NCBI RefSeq assembly: GCF_014495685.1
Contig: NZ_JACTVI010000014.1
Location: 1 to 64,000, forward strand
Length of the DNA stretch: 64,000 nt
Source of the DNA: Streptomyces sp. TRM68367
Lineage (GTDB): Bacteria; Actinomycetota; Actinomycetes; Streptomycetales; Streptomycetaceae
Direction of reading: 5' to 3'
Numbering within the stretch: the first letter of the stretch is position 1; each line of letters begins with the position of its first letter. A program made the translations under genes and the position numbers. The notes under the pieces were generated by a model that worked only from the letters and a program-made list of their open reading frames with translations, had not been told where the DNA came from and ran no database searches. This document shows, in pieces, positions 43,779 through 54,202 of the stretch.

Positions 43779-44020
43779 GGGATCTCGACGGCCGGTGCAC
43801 GCGATCACCGCCGCGGGCTTTCGTTGCCGGTGCAACAACCTCTGCTCGCCGCCACAGCGATCAGCCACGACGGCGCGATCGGCGGTGCCGAGCTCACACC
43901 AGCCCGCCCCGGCAACCCACCCCGGCCACGGATGAACAGGCGTCCCACGAGTTCCGTAGGAACATACGAAGCCCGGAGTCGCCGCGCACCGTGGAATGAG
44001 TGACCCCTGCTTCCCGTTAG

Positions 44021-45568
<1,548 letters not shown>

Positions 45569-45602
45569 CCCACGCGCGCGTGCAGCAGGCCTGACGTACG
45601 AG

Positions 45603-45634
45603 GAGGGCGGTCCCGGGCTTCCGGGGCCGCCCTC
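45603..45634 (+). terminator. Terminator after guaB
   Basis: GAGGGCGGTCCCGG (45603-45616), GCTT loop, CCGGGGCCGCCCTC (45621-45634). A 14-bp stem with one T-G wobble, 34 bp after guaB. Confidence 0.85.
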
Positions 45635-45713
45635 GCGTCCGTCCGGGGCGGCCGCTGTCGTACCCGTCAGCAATACTGGAAGACGCTGAACGCATCAGGG
45701 AAAGGCCACAGAC

Positions 45714-46832
45714 GTGACTGAGATCGAGATCGGGCGCGGCAAGCGCGGCCGCCGGGCGTACGCCTTCGACGACATCGCCGTCGTCCCCAGCCGCCGTACG
45801 CGGGACCCGAAGGAGGTCTCGATCGCCTGGCAGATCGACGCCTACCGCTTCGAGCTGCCGTTCCTGGCAGCTCCCATGGACTCGGTCGTCTCCCCGGCCA
45901 CCGCGATCCGCATCGGCGAGCTGGGCGGCCTGGGCGTGCTGAACCTCGAAGGCCTGTGGACGCGGCACGAGGACCCGCAGCCGCTGCTCGACGAGGTCGC
46001 CGAGCTGCCCGCCGAGGCCGCAACCCGGCGCCTGCAGGAGATCTACGCCGCCCCCATCAAGGAGGAGCTGATCGGCGCGCGCATCAAGGAGGTGCGCGAC
46101 TCGGGCGTGGTCACCGCCGCCGCGCTCTCCCCGCAGCGCACGGCCCAGTTCTCCAAGGCCGTCGTGGACGCGGGCGTGGACATCTTCGTCATCCGAGGTA
46201 CGACCGTGTCGGCGGAGCACGTGTCCCACTCGCACGAGCCGCTGAACCTGAAGCAGTTCATCTACGAGCTCGACGTCCCGGTGATCGTCGGCGGCTGCGC
46301 CACCTACACCGCCGCCCTGCACCTGATGCGCACCGGCGCGGCGGGCGTCCTGGTGGGCTTCGGTGGCGGCGCCGCGCACACCACGCGCAGCGTGCTCGGC
46401 ATCCAGGTCCCCATGGCCACTGCGGTCGCCGACGTGGCCGCCGCGCGCCGGGACTACATGGACGAGTCCGGCGGCCGGTACGTGCACGTGATCGCGGACG
46501 GCGGCGTCGGCTGGTCCGGCGACCTGCCCAAGGCGATCGCCTGCGGCGCCGACGCGGTGATGATGGGCTCCCCGCTCGCGCGCGCGACAGACGGTCCCGG
46601 CAAGGGCCACCACTGGGGCATGGAGGCCGTCAACGAGGAGCTGCCGCGCGGCCAGAAGGTCGCCCTCGGCACGGTCGGCACGATCGAGGAGATCCTCACC
46701 GGCCCGTCCCACACGCCGGACGGTTCGATGAACTTCTTCGGGGCGCTGCGGCGGGCGATGGCCACGACCGGGTACAGCGAGCTGAAGGAGTTCCAGCGGG
46801 TCGAGGTGACGGTGGCGGACTCGCAGCACTGA
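45714..46832 (+). CDS. guaB3: GuaB3-family IMP dehydrogenase-like protein
   Basis: A 372-aa paralogue of IMP dehydrogenase lacking the CBS domains. The barrel begins A-Y-A-F-D-D-I-A-V-V-P-S-R-R-T-R. The catalytic-loop equivalent (V-G-F-G-G-G-A-A-H-T-T-R) lacks the cysteine of true IMPDH, and G-W-S-G-D-L-P-K-A-I-A follows. GuaB3 is conserved in actinobacteria; cyanobacterial and actinobacterial members have been linked to GMP reductase-like activity, but the role here is unproven. GTG start. Confidence 0.93.
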   Translation: MTEIEIGRGKRGRRAYAFDDIAVVPSRRTRDPKEVSIAWQIDAYRFELPFLAAPMDSVVSPATAIRIGELGGLGVLNLEGLWTRHEDPQPLLDEVAELPAEAATRRLQEIYAAPIKEELIGARIKEVRDSGVVTAAALSPQRTAQFSKAVVDAGVDIFVIRGTTVSAEHVSHSHEPLNLKQFIYELDVPVIVGGCATYTAALHLMRTGAAGVLVGFGGGAAHTTRSVLGIQVPMATAVADVAAARRDYMDESGGRYVHVIADGGVGWSGDLPKAIACGADAVMMGSPLARATDGPGKGHHWGMEAVNEELPRGQKVALGTVGTIEEILTGPSHTPDGSMNFFGALRRAMATTGYSELKEFQRVEVTVADSQH

Positions 46833-46854
46833 CCGTAGGCCGTACGGCTGGGAA

Positions 46855-46886
46855 GGGCCGGTCACTCCGGGTGGGGTGACCGGCCC
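46855..46886 (+). terminator. Terminator after guaB3
   Basis: GGGCCGGTCAC (46855-46865), 10-bp loop, GTGACCGGCCC (46876-46886), then ATTT. A perfect 11-bp stem, 22 bp past the stop. Confidence 0.88.
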
Positions 46887-47132
46887 ATTTGCGTGCCCAA
46901 CGAGGGCTGGGCGGGGGCGCGTTGTGCAGGGAGGGGGCGTGCGGTTGCATTTGGGGCGAATGTGGGCTGAACGGGCGAAGTGAGGCGGTAGTGTCCGTGA
47001 TCGGCGACCCAGTGTTCTGGGGCGCCCCCTTCCAAGGAGATGGTTCCGGACCCCGGCCCTCGGGGCCCGGCCCGAACTCCAAACGGACCGCCTACCGGGT
47101 TTATGGGCGGCATCGTGGAAGGGGGCGTGCCC

Positions 47133-47186
47133 ATGGGCCGTCACCGCAAGCTCACCCGCTGGGACCGCATTCGGCTTCGCTGGTGA
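47133..47186 (+). CDS. Candidate 17-aa basic peptide
   Basis: In the 551-bp gap 46833-47383, ATG 47133 has GAAGGGGG 7 bp upstream and encodes MGRHRKLTRWDRIRLRW, very rich in Arg and Trp, with GC-rich third positions. The same frame is open from ATG 47040 (48 aa). The stop overlaps a GTG (47183) of another short frame. It could be a leader peptide, a small membrane-active peptide or chance. Nothing else in the gap upstream of 47133 looks coding. Confidence 0.3.
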   Translation: MGRHRKLTRWDRIRLRW

Positions 47187-47208
47187 AGTTCCGGAGGAGG
47201 TGTGTCTT

Positions 47209-47256
47209 GTGGATCTACGGCCGGTGAGCGGCCGCCCCTACAAACACTAGGGGCGG
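47209..47256 (+). other. Short leader-like frame ending in a hairpin
   Basis: GGAGGAGG (47193-47200) precedes GTG 47209 by 8 bp and opens MDLRPVSGRPYKH, ending at TAG 47248. That stop lies in the right arm of a perfect hairpin, CCGCCCCTA (47232-47240) with TAGGGGCGG (47248-47256). A peptide ending inside a hairpin resembles attenuator leaders, but no plus-strand gene follows. The rest of the gap to 47383 shows nothing clear. Confidence 0.3.
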
Positions 47257-47383
47257 ACACCCGTGAACCGGCTCGGAGCCCGCTGCGCAGACCCTGCGGT
47301 GGGCGCCACCTGCCCCCAAGGTACCGGCGCAGAATGCCCCACGCCACCAGCCTCCGAGGCTCACGCACCCCACGCGCCCCCTT

Positions 47384-48592
47384 TCACAACCGATGCGCCG
47401 CCCCCGTAGGCGTCGCCCCCCGCGTGTCCAGCAACAGCTGCGCCTTCACCGAGAGCCCCTGAAGGTCATACGTCCGGTGCTGCTGGAGCAGGACCGTCAG
47501 GTCGGCGTCGGCGGCTGCCTCGTACAGGGAGTCCGCGCGCGGCACCGGGCGCTCCAGGACGTTCCAGGACGGGACGTGCGGGTCGTGGTAGCTGACTGTG
47601 GCGCCGAGCTCCATCAGGCGGATGGCGACCTCCTGCGCGGGGGTGCCCTGCTGGTCGGCGAGGTCGGGCTTGTAGGTGACGCCGAGGAGCAGCACGCGCG
47701 CGCCGCGCGCTGACTTGCCGTGTTCGTTGAGCAGGGCGGCGGCGCGCTGGACGACGTACCGGGGCATCTGACTGTTGACCTGCTGGGCCAGTTCCACCAT
47801 GCGCAAGGTGCGGCCCGCCTGGCCGGTCAGGTCACGGGGGACGGCGTGGCCGCCGACGCCGGGGCCGGGGCGGAAGGCCTGGAAGCCGAACGGCTTGGTC
47901 TCGGCGCAGCGGATGACGTCCCACAGGTCGACGCCCAGGTCGTGGCAGAGGACGGCCATCTCGTTGACGAGGGCGATGTTGACGTGGCGGTAGTTGGTCT
48001 CCAGCAGCTGCACGGTCTCCGCTTCACGGGGTCCACGCGCGCGTACCACCTTGTCGGTGAGGCGGCCGTAGAAGGCGGCGGCCGACTCGGTGCAGGCGGG
48101 GGTGAGGCCGCCGATGACCTTCGGGGTGCTTGCGGGGGTGAGGTCGCGGTTGCCGGGGTCGACGCGGGTGGGGGAGTAGGCGAGGTGGAAGTCCCGGCCG
48201 GCGCGCAGGCCCGAGCCCTCTTCGAGGAGCGGGCGCAGGAAGTCCTCGGTCGTCCCGGGGTGCACGGGTGACTCCAGGATCACGGTGGTGTGCGGGCGCA
48301 GCCGTGCGGCCAGGGTGCGGGCGGCGCTCTCCACCTGGCTCAGGTCGAGCCCGCCGTCGGCGCCGCGCGGGGTGGGCGGGCAGATGACGGCCGTGCGCAC
48401 ACGCCCGAGTTCGGCCGGACCGGCGGCGGTACGGAAGCCCGTGGCGAGCATCCGGCGCAGTTCGGCGGGGCTGAGGGAGCCGGACTCGGGCCCGGTCCGG
48501 TAGCCGAGCGTGGGGATGCCGGCGTCGACGGCGGCCCGGGCCAGGGGCAGGCCGTACGGGCCGAGTCCGATGACGGCGAGATCTGCGGGCAT
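47384..48592 (-). CDS. Nucleotide-sugar dehydrogenase homologue lacking the catalytic cysteine
   Basis: A 402-aa protein of the UDP-glucose/UDP-ManNAc dehydrogenase family. The Rossmann loop is V-I-G-L-G-P-Y-G-L-P-L-A (about 7-18), and the central N-Y-R-H-V-N-I-A-L-V-N-E and P-G-P-G-V-G-G-H stretches are clear. The cysteine that normally follows G-G-H is Ala250 (G-G-H-A-V-P-R-D), and the catalytic lysine position appears to be Gln195. Full UDP-sugar-to-acid oxidation is therefore unlikely. ATG 48592 fits the family N-terminus. It stands alone, divergent from glpD. Confidence 0.85.
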   Translation of the reverse strand: MPADLAVIGLGPYGLPLARAAVDAGIPTLGYRTGPESGSLSPAELRRMLATGFRTAAGPAELGRVRTAVICPPTPRGADGGLDLSQVESAARTLAARLRPHTTVILESPVHPGTTEDFLRPLLEEGSGLRAGRDFHLAYSPTRVDPGNRDLTPASTPKVIGGLTPACTESAAAFYGRLTDKVVRARGPREAETVQLLETNYRHVNIALVNEMAVLCHDLGVDLWDVIRCAETKPFGFQAFRPGPGVGGHAVPRDLTGQAGRTLRMVELAQQVNSQMPRYVVQRAAALLNEHGKSARGARVLLLGVTYKPDLADQQGTPAQEVAIRLMELGATVSYHDPHVPSWNVLERPVPRADSLYEAAADADLTVLLQQHRTYDLQGLSVKAQLLLDTRGATPTGAAHRL

Positions 48593-48685
48593 GGCGTGGG
48601 CCGTCCTTCCCAATAACCGAAGCGGGACAGGTGCGCAAGCCCGGTGGACAGAACGAGCGAGCGCAATGTCAGACTAGGAGTAAAT

Positions 48686-48850
48686 ATGACCGTTATGTGG
48701 GATTGGTGGGCTGCGTTTCCCGGTGGTCCCGTGACTGTTGTCCACAGGCTGGGGCCAGTGGTGGCTGAAGTCGGGCAACCCGGTCAGAATTTGGGCATGA
48801 GGGAGGGGAACAGGGCTTCGCCCGACGGGTGCGGCCGGCGCTACCGATGA
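48686..48850 (+). CDS. Candidate 54-aa small protein upstream of glpD
   Basis: ATG 48686 has AGGAG 5 bp upstream and starts M-T-V-M-W-D-W-W-A-A-F-P-G-G. The frame ends 12 bp before glpD. Third positions are not GC-rich, so it may be only the leader of glpD; the A/T-rich GTAAATAT here could also be a -10 region. Weakly supported. Confidence 0.25.
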   Translation: MTVMWDWWAAFPGGPVTVVHRLGPVVAEVGQPGQNLGMREGNRASPDGCGRRYR

Positions 48851-48862
48851 GCGGAGGCAGCG

Positions 48863-50569
48863 GTGAGGACAGCGACACTCGGGCCGGCGCAGCGCGCTGA
48901 GTCACTCGCGGCGATGGCCGAGCGCGAGTTGGACGTACTGGTCGTCGGCGCAGGCGTGGTGGGCGCGGGCACCGCTCTGGACGCCGTGACCCGGGGTCTG
49001 TCCACTGGCCTGGTCGAGGCGCGTGACTGGGCATCGGGCACCTCCAGCAGGTCCAGCAAGCTGATCCACGGCGGCCTGCGTTATCTGGAGATGCTCGACT
49101 TCGCCCTCGTTCGGGAGGCGCTGAAGGAGCGCGGCCTGCTGCTGGAACGGCTCGCTCCGCACCTGGTGAAGCCGGTGCCGTTCCTGTATCCGCTCCAGCA
49201 CAAGGGATGGGAACGCCTGTACGCCGGTTCGGGCGTCGCGCTGTACGACGCGATGTCGATGGCAAGGGGACACGGCCGCGGCCTGCCCCTGCACCGCCAT
49301 CTGAGCCGCGGTCACGCCCTGCGCGTCGCCCCCGCCTTGAAGAAGGACGCGCTGGTCGGAGCTTTGCAGTACTACGACGCCCAGATGGACGACGCCCGCT
49401 ATGTGACCACGCTGGTGCGCACGGCGGCGGCGTACGGCGCGAATGTCGCCAACCGCGCGCGGGTGACCGGCTTCCTGCACGAGGGCGAACGGGTCGTCGG
49501 GGCGCGGGTGCAGGACGTGGAGGCGGGCGGGGAGTACGAGATCCGCGCGAAGCAGGTCGTCAACGCCACCGGTGTGTGGACCGACGACACGCAGGCCCTG
49601 GTGGGGGAGCGCGGGCAGTTCCACGTGCGGGCGTCCAAGGGCATCCACCTGGTCGTCCCGCGGGACCGCATCCATTCCTCGACCGGGCTGATCCTGCGCA
49701 CCGAGAAGTCCGTGCTGTTCGTCATCCCGTGGGGCCGGCACTGGATCATCGGGACCACGGACACCGACTGGGACCTCGACAAGGCCCACCCGGCCGCGTC
49801 CAGCGCGGACATCGACTACCTGCTGGAGCACGTGAACTCGGTGCTCGCGGTGCCACTGACGCGGGACGACGTCCAGGGCGTGTACGCGGGCCTCAGGCCC
49901 CTGCTGGCCGGGGAGTCGGAGGCCACCAGCAAGCTGTCGCGCGAGCACACCGTGGCGCATCCGGTGCCCGGGCTGGTCGTCGTCGCGGGCGGCAAGTACA
50001 CGACGTACCGGGTGATGGCCAAGGACGCGGTGGACGAGACCGTGCACGGGCTCGACATGCGGGTCGCCGAGTGCGTCACGGAGGAAGTCCCGCTGCTGGG
50101 CGCCGAAGGGTACCGGGCGCTGTGGAACGCGCGGGCGCGGATCGCCGCGCGCACCGGCCTGCACGTGGTGCGTGTGGAACACCTGCTGAACCGCTACGGG
50201 GCGCTGACGGAGGAGGTGCTCGACCTCATCGCCGCGGACCCCTCGCTGGGTGAGCCGATGCCGGCCGCCGACGACTATCTGCGCGCCGAGATCGTGTACG
50301 CCGCCTCGCACGAGGGGGCGCGGCACCTGGACGACGTGCTGACCCGGCGCACCCGCATCTCGATCGAGACGTTCGACCGGGGCACCCGCAGCGCCCGCGA
50401 GGCCGCCGAGCTGATGGCGCCGGTGCTCGGCTGGGACCAGCACCAGATCGGGCGTGAGGTCGAGCACTACCAGAAGCGGGTGGAGGCCGAGCGGGAGTCG
50501 CAGCGGCAGCCTGACGACCTGACGGCCGACGCGGCGCGGCTGGGCGCGCCGGACATCGTGCCGCTGTAG
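48863..50569 (+). CDS. glpD: Glycerol-3-phosphate dehydrogenase
   Basis: A 568-aa FAD enzyme that oxidises glycerol-3-phosphate to dihydroxyacetone phosphate at the membrane, feeding electrons to quinone. The FAD loop is V-V-G-A-G-V-V-G-A-G (about 27-36), then S-S-R-S-S-K-L-I-H-G-G-L-R-Y-L-E, and G-T-T-D-T-D-W and G-G-K-Y-T-T-Y-R near the active site. Length fits GlpD. GTG start with GGAGGCAGC upstream. No glpF/glpK lies beside it. Confidence 0.95.
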   Translation: MRTATLGPAQRAESLAAMAERELDVLVVGAGVVGAGTALDAVTRGLSTGLVEARDWASGTSSRSSKLIHGGLRYLEMLDFALVREALKERGLLLERLAPHLVKPVPFLYPLQHKGWERLYAGSGVALYDAMSMARGHGRGLPLHRHLSRGHALRVAPALKKDALVGALQYYDAQMDDARYVTTLVRTAAAYGANVANRARVTGFLHEGERVVGARVQDVEAGGEYEIRAKQVVNATGVWTDDTQALVGERGQFHVRASKGIHLVVPRDRIHSSTGLILRTEKSVLFVIPWGRHWIIGTTDTDWDLDKAHPAASSADIDYLLEHVNSVLAVPLTRDDVQGVYAGLRPLLAGESEATSKLSREHTVAHPVPGLVVVAGGKYTTYRVMAKDAVDETVHGLDMRVAECVTEEVPLLGAEGYRALWNARARIAARTGLHVVRVEHLLNRYGALTEEVLDLIAADPSLGEPMPAADDYLRAEIVYAASHEGARHLDDVLTRRTRISIETFDRGTRSAREAAELMAPVLGWDQHQIGREVEHYQKRVEAERESQRQPDDLTADAARLGAPDIVPL

Positions 50570-50760
50570 CACTCCGGAGGCACGGGCCGGACCCGACGGG
50601 CGGTGGCGCGGCGCCGGGTCGGCCGCGCACGGGCAGCGCCGGGCCCACGGGCAGCGGCGGAGCGCCGGGTACAGGGACAGCAGCGCGGCCCCGGGCCGTC
50701 GGCCCAACGTCACCCGAACGAGTGTCCCGAGCTGGGATCTCTGCTCGGATCCCGGCCGTT

Positions 50761-51804
50761 CTACGACATGCGAGGGCAGAACTCGGCGGCCAGCAGGCGG
50801 GGTTCGAGACCGGGATCTGCCACCGCCGTCGTGTTCACCCGGAAGGTGAGGACATGACGGCCGTCGACGGTGGCCGCGGTGCGCACGTAGCTGCCGGCGA
50901 TGCGCCCGTTGTGCCCCCACACCGTGACGCCGCACGGCAGCTTCACGGGGAACAGGCCCATGCCGTACGAGCCGTGTGCGGCACGGGTGTCGAGCATCTC
51001 GCGCAGCCAGCGCGGGGGCAGCAGCGCACCGCCCAGCAGGGCCGCGTAGAAGCGGTCGAGATCGGCGAGCGTGCTCACCACCTCACCCGCGGCACCGGCC
51101 ACCCGCGGGTCGAGGTCGGTGACATCGGTCCCGTCGGAGGCGTAGTCGTGGCCGTGCGGGGCGGGCAGTGAGGTGCGGGAACCGGGGAAGGAGGTGTCGG
51201 ACAGACCCAGCGGAGCGAGGATGCGGCGCTCGGCCTCGACGGCGTAGGAGTTGCCGGTGACCTGTTCGATGACCAGGCCGAGCAGGACGTAGTTGGTATT
51301 CGAGTAGGAGTAGCGGCCGCGGTCGGCCGGAGGGTGGGTGATTGCGAGGCGTACGGCCTGAAGAGGGGTCACGGGGATGGAGCCCCTGGTGTCCGCGGCG
51401 AAGTCGTGCAGGCCGCTGGTCTGGGTGAGCAGGGAACGCAGGGTCAGCGCGCGCCCGTCGTTGCCCGCTCCGCGCACCAGGCCCGGCAGGTGCTGCTCGA
51501 CCGTGTCGGACAGCGACAGCCGGTGCTCGGCCGCCAGCTGCAGCACGACCGTCGCGACGAAGGTCTTGGTGATGCTGCCGGCGCGGAAGTGGTCGGCGCG
51601 GGCGATGCCCGGGCCTGCTTGGGCATAGCGGGTGTGGGATCCCTCACGGGCCAGCAGGGCCGCGGCGGGGGCGTCGCCCCGCGTGACGAGGAGCGGAAGG
51701 AGTCTGTCCGTGACCGGGGGCGGCGGCTTCGGCAGGGTCGCCGCGACCAGACCTAGCAGGACCAGGGACACAGGTAGGGCCAGTAAGGTCCGAAGCGGTG
51801 GCAT
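50761..51804 (-). CDS. Serine beta-lactamase/D-Ala-D-Ala carboxypeptidase-like hydrolase
   Basis: A 347-aa exported protein of the beta-lactamase-like serine hydrolase family. A hydrophobic N-terminal signal (L-R-T-L-L-A-L-P-V-S-L-V-L-L-G-L-V-A-A) is followed by the catalytic Ser-x-x-Lys in G-S-I-T-K-T-F, the Tyr-x-Asn in Y-S-N-T-N-Y and the third motif H-N-G (W-G-H-N-G-R-I). It resembles R61-type DD-peptidases and esterases. ATG 51804 has AAGGAG 5 bp upstream. It is divergent from the kinase cluster. Confidence 0.9.
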   Translation of the reverse strand: MPPLRTLLALPVSLVLLGLVAATLPKPPPPVTDRLLPLLVTRGDAPAAALLAREGSHTRYAQAGPGIARADHFRAGSITKTFVATVVLQLAAEHRLSLSDTVEQHLPGLVRGAGNDGRALTLRSLLTQTSGLHDFAADTRGSIPVTPLQAVRLAITHPPADRGRYSYSNTNYVLLGLVIEQVTGNSYAVEAERRILAPLGLSDTSFPGSRTSLPAPHGHDYASDGTDVTDLDPRVAGAAGEVVSTLADLDRFYAALLGGALLPPRWLREMLDTRAAHGSYGMGLFPVKLPCGVTVWGHNGRIAGSYVRTAATVDGRHVLTFRVNTTAVADPGLEPRLLAAEFCPRMS

Positions 51805-51974
51805 CCGTCTCCTTCCTCGTGGCCGCCCATGATGCAGGGTGGCGGAACGAGCGGTTCCGCCGGGTCCTCGGGTGCGCGGCATCCGAAGCGCCGCCAGAGG
51901 CACCCTGAGCCCCCGGCACTTGCCGGGTGAGGGACAATGGAGGCTCTGTCAGGGCGGGTTGTATGAGGGGACGC

Positions 51975-54041
51975 ATGTCGGAGGCGGAGAGGGCGGGGAC
52001 ACCTCGTCAGGACACTCGTCAGGACAACCGGGATCGTCTTCTCGCGGGGCGGTACCGGCTGGGGGATGTGCTCGGCCGGGGCGGCATGGGCACCGTGTGG
52101 CGGGCCGAGGACGAGACCCTGGGCCGGACGGTCGCGGTCAAGGAACTGCGGTTCCCGGGGAACATCGACGAGGAGGAGAAGCGGCGCCTGATCACGCGCA
52201 CGCTGCGCGAGGCCAAGGCGATCGCGCGGATCCGCAACAACAGCGCCGTGACGGTCTTCGACGTCGTCCAGGAGGACGACCGGCCGTGGATCGTGATGGA
52301 GCTCGTCGAGGGCAAGTCGCTCGCCGACGTCATCCGGGAGGACGGCGTCCTGGAGCCGAGGCGTGCGGCGGAGGTCGGGCTGGCGGTCCTGGACGTGCTG
52401 CGGTCCGCGCACCGCGAGGGCATCCTGCACCGTGACGTGAAGCCGTCCAACGTGCTGATCGCCGAGGACGGCCGGGTCGTGCTCACCGACTTCGGCATCG
52501 CCCAGGTAGAGGGCGACCCGTCCATCACCTCCACCGGCATGCTCGTCGGCGCGCCCTCCTACATCTCCCCGGAGCGGGCGCGCGGGCACAAGCCGGGGCC
52601 GGCGGCCGACCTGTGGTCGCTCGGGGGGCTGCTGTACGCGGCGGTGGAGGGTGTGCCGCCGTACGACAAGGGGTCCGCGATCGCGACGCTCACCGCCGTG
52701 ATGACCGAGCGGCTGGAGGAGCCGAAGAACGCGGGGCCGCTGAAGGACGTCATCCAGGGGCTGCTGACCAAGGACGTAGCCAAGCGCCTCGACGACGCGG
52801 GTGCCCGGGCGATGCTCAACGCGGTCATCCACGCGCCGGAGCCCAAGGAGAGCGAGCCGGAGCCGGTTCTGGACGCGACGAAGGTCGTGCCGCTGCCGGC
52901 TCAGCCGGACGCCCCAGAGGACAAGGGGGGTTCGCCCGGCTCCGGGGGCAAGCGGGGCGAGGAGGCAGGTGAGCGGCTGCGCGGGGCGCTGCGTTCCGTG
53001 CGGCAGGCCGCCGTCGCGGCGGGGTCGGCCGGTCCGGCGGCCGCGGCCCGCGCCAAGTCCGGGAGCGGTACGGCCGCTTCGGGGACCGGCGGTGCCGCGT
53101 CGGGCGGGCTCGCCGAGACCCTGGGGTCGGGCGTGCCCACGCCGTCCGCGGTGTCCGACTCGTCCGTGCCGGCCTCGGCGTCCGCGTCGGGCGGGCAGGG
53201 GGCCAAGGCGGGGACCGGCGGACGGAGTTCGGGCTGGCCCGTGATGCCGCCGCCGGACCTGCCGCCCAGGCCCGTGCCCCGGGCGCCGCTCTCCGACGTG
53301 GTGCCGCGGCGGACGCTGGTCATCATCGCGGTGGCCGTGGCGCTCGCCGTGATCGGCACCGTGCTGGCCTTCGCGCTCCAGAACGGCGGGGACAACGACG
53401 CGAGCGGCGCAGGGAAGGGCGGCAAGGCCGTCGCCGGTGCGACGCCCAGCGCCGACACCAAAGAGGACACGGGCGGCGGCCGTCCGCACACGGACGGTGC
53501 GAAGGAGCCCGCGGCCACCGGTTCGGCGCCGGACAGCGCGCCGGGTGCCGGGGCGGACGGGTCCGGCGACGACGGTGCCGGGGCGGACGACTCGGCGGGG
53601 AAGGGCGACGCGGCGACGTCCAGGCACCAGGGGAACCAGGGCTACTCGATCGGGCTGCCCAAGGGGTGGAAGTACCGGTCCACGGGCGCCGCGGAGGACC
53701 GGTTCACCGGGCCCGACGGGCAGAAGCTGCTGGTCGGTTGGACGTCCACGCCCAAGGCCGACCCGGTCGCCGACTGGCGGAACCAGGAGCGGTACATGGT
53801 GCGTTCGCAGTACCAGAGGATCCGAATAGAGAAAGTGGGCTTCCGCGGCTGGAACGCGGCCGACTGGGAGTTCACCTACGTGGGGAGCGGCACCAAGTAC
53901 CGGACGATCGACCGAGGCTTCGTCGTCAACGACCATCTCGGATATGCACTGATGTACACGGCCAAAGCCGCCAATTGGGGAAGTGACCTGCGCAAGGAGA
54001 CATGGCGGACACTGGCGAGGAGCTTCGAGCCCAAGTCGTGA
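51975..54041 (+). CDS. Ser/Thr protein kinase 1, membrane sensor
   Basis: A 688-aa eukaryotic-type kinase. Kinase domain about 26-285: G-R-G-G-M-G-T-V loop, Lys56, H-R-D-V-K-P-S-N (catalytic Asp154), D-F-G (172-174), all intact. A Pro/Ser/Ala-rich juxtamembrane region, a membrane helix (about 446-468) and an extracellular domain of about 130 residues starting G-Y-S-I-G-L-P-K-G-W follow. ATG 51975 was chosen; ATG 51963 is also possible. It is first of five kinase-type genes between glpD and an aldehyde dehydrogenase, a cluster known in S. coelicolor and linked, through PkaI, to spore-wall synthesis. Confidence 0.92.
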   Translation: MSEAERAGTPRQDTRQDNRDRLLAGRYRLGDVLGRGGMGTVWRAEDETLGRTVAVKELRFPGNIDEEEKRRLITRTLREAKAIARIRNNSAVTVFDVVQEDDRPWIVMELVEGKSLADVIREDGVLEPRRAAEVGLAVLDVLRSAHREGILHRDVKPSNVLIAEDGRVVLTDFGIAQVEGDPSITSTGMLVGAPSYISPERARGHKPGPAADLWSLGGLLYAAVEGVPPYDKGSAIATLTAVMTERLEEPKNAGPLKDVIQGLLTKDVAKRLDDAGARAMLNAVIHAPEPKESEPEPVLDATKVVPLPAQPDAPEDKGGSPGSGGKRGEEAGERLRGALRSVRQAAVAAGSAGPAAAARAKSGSGTAASGTGGAASGGLAETLGSGVPTPSAVSDSSVPASASASGGQGAKAGTGGRSSGWPVMPPPDLPPRPVPRAPLSDVVPRRTLVIIAVAVALAVIGTVLAFALQNGGDNDASGAGKGGKAVAGATPSADTKEDTGGGRPHTDGAKEPAATGSAPDSAPGAGADGSGDDGAGADDSAGKGDAATSRHQGNQGYSIGLPKGWKYRSTGAAEDRFTGPDGQKLLVGWTSTPKADPVADWRNQERYMVRSQYQRIRIEKVGFRGWNAADWEFTYVGSGTKYRTIDRGFVVNDHLGYALMYTAKAANWGSDLRKETWRTLARSFEPKS

Positions 54042-54202
54042 GATGCGGTTTCGGACTGGGTAGGGAGATCTGGCATCCCCACTTTGCGGGTTGCCTCCGG
54101 CACGTATCGTGAGTGCTTGCGGACCGCACGCATCCAGGTCCGTACGCGGAACGGGACACGGGGCTAACGGAATTGACCGACCGGGCTGCCGGGGGAGGCA
54201 AC

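Noticed and set aside
46862..47134. A 90-codon minus-strand frame after guaB3
   Set aside because: Third-position GC is only moderate, the composition is Pro/Gly-rich, and it crosses the guaB3 terminator.
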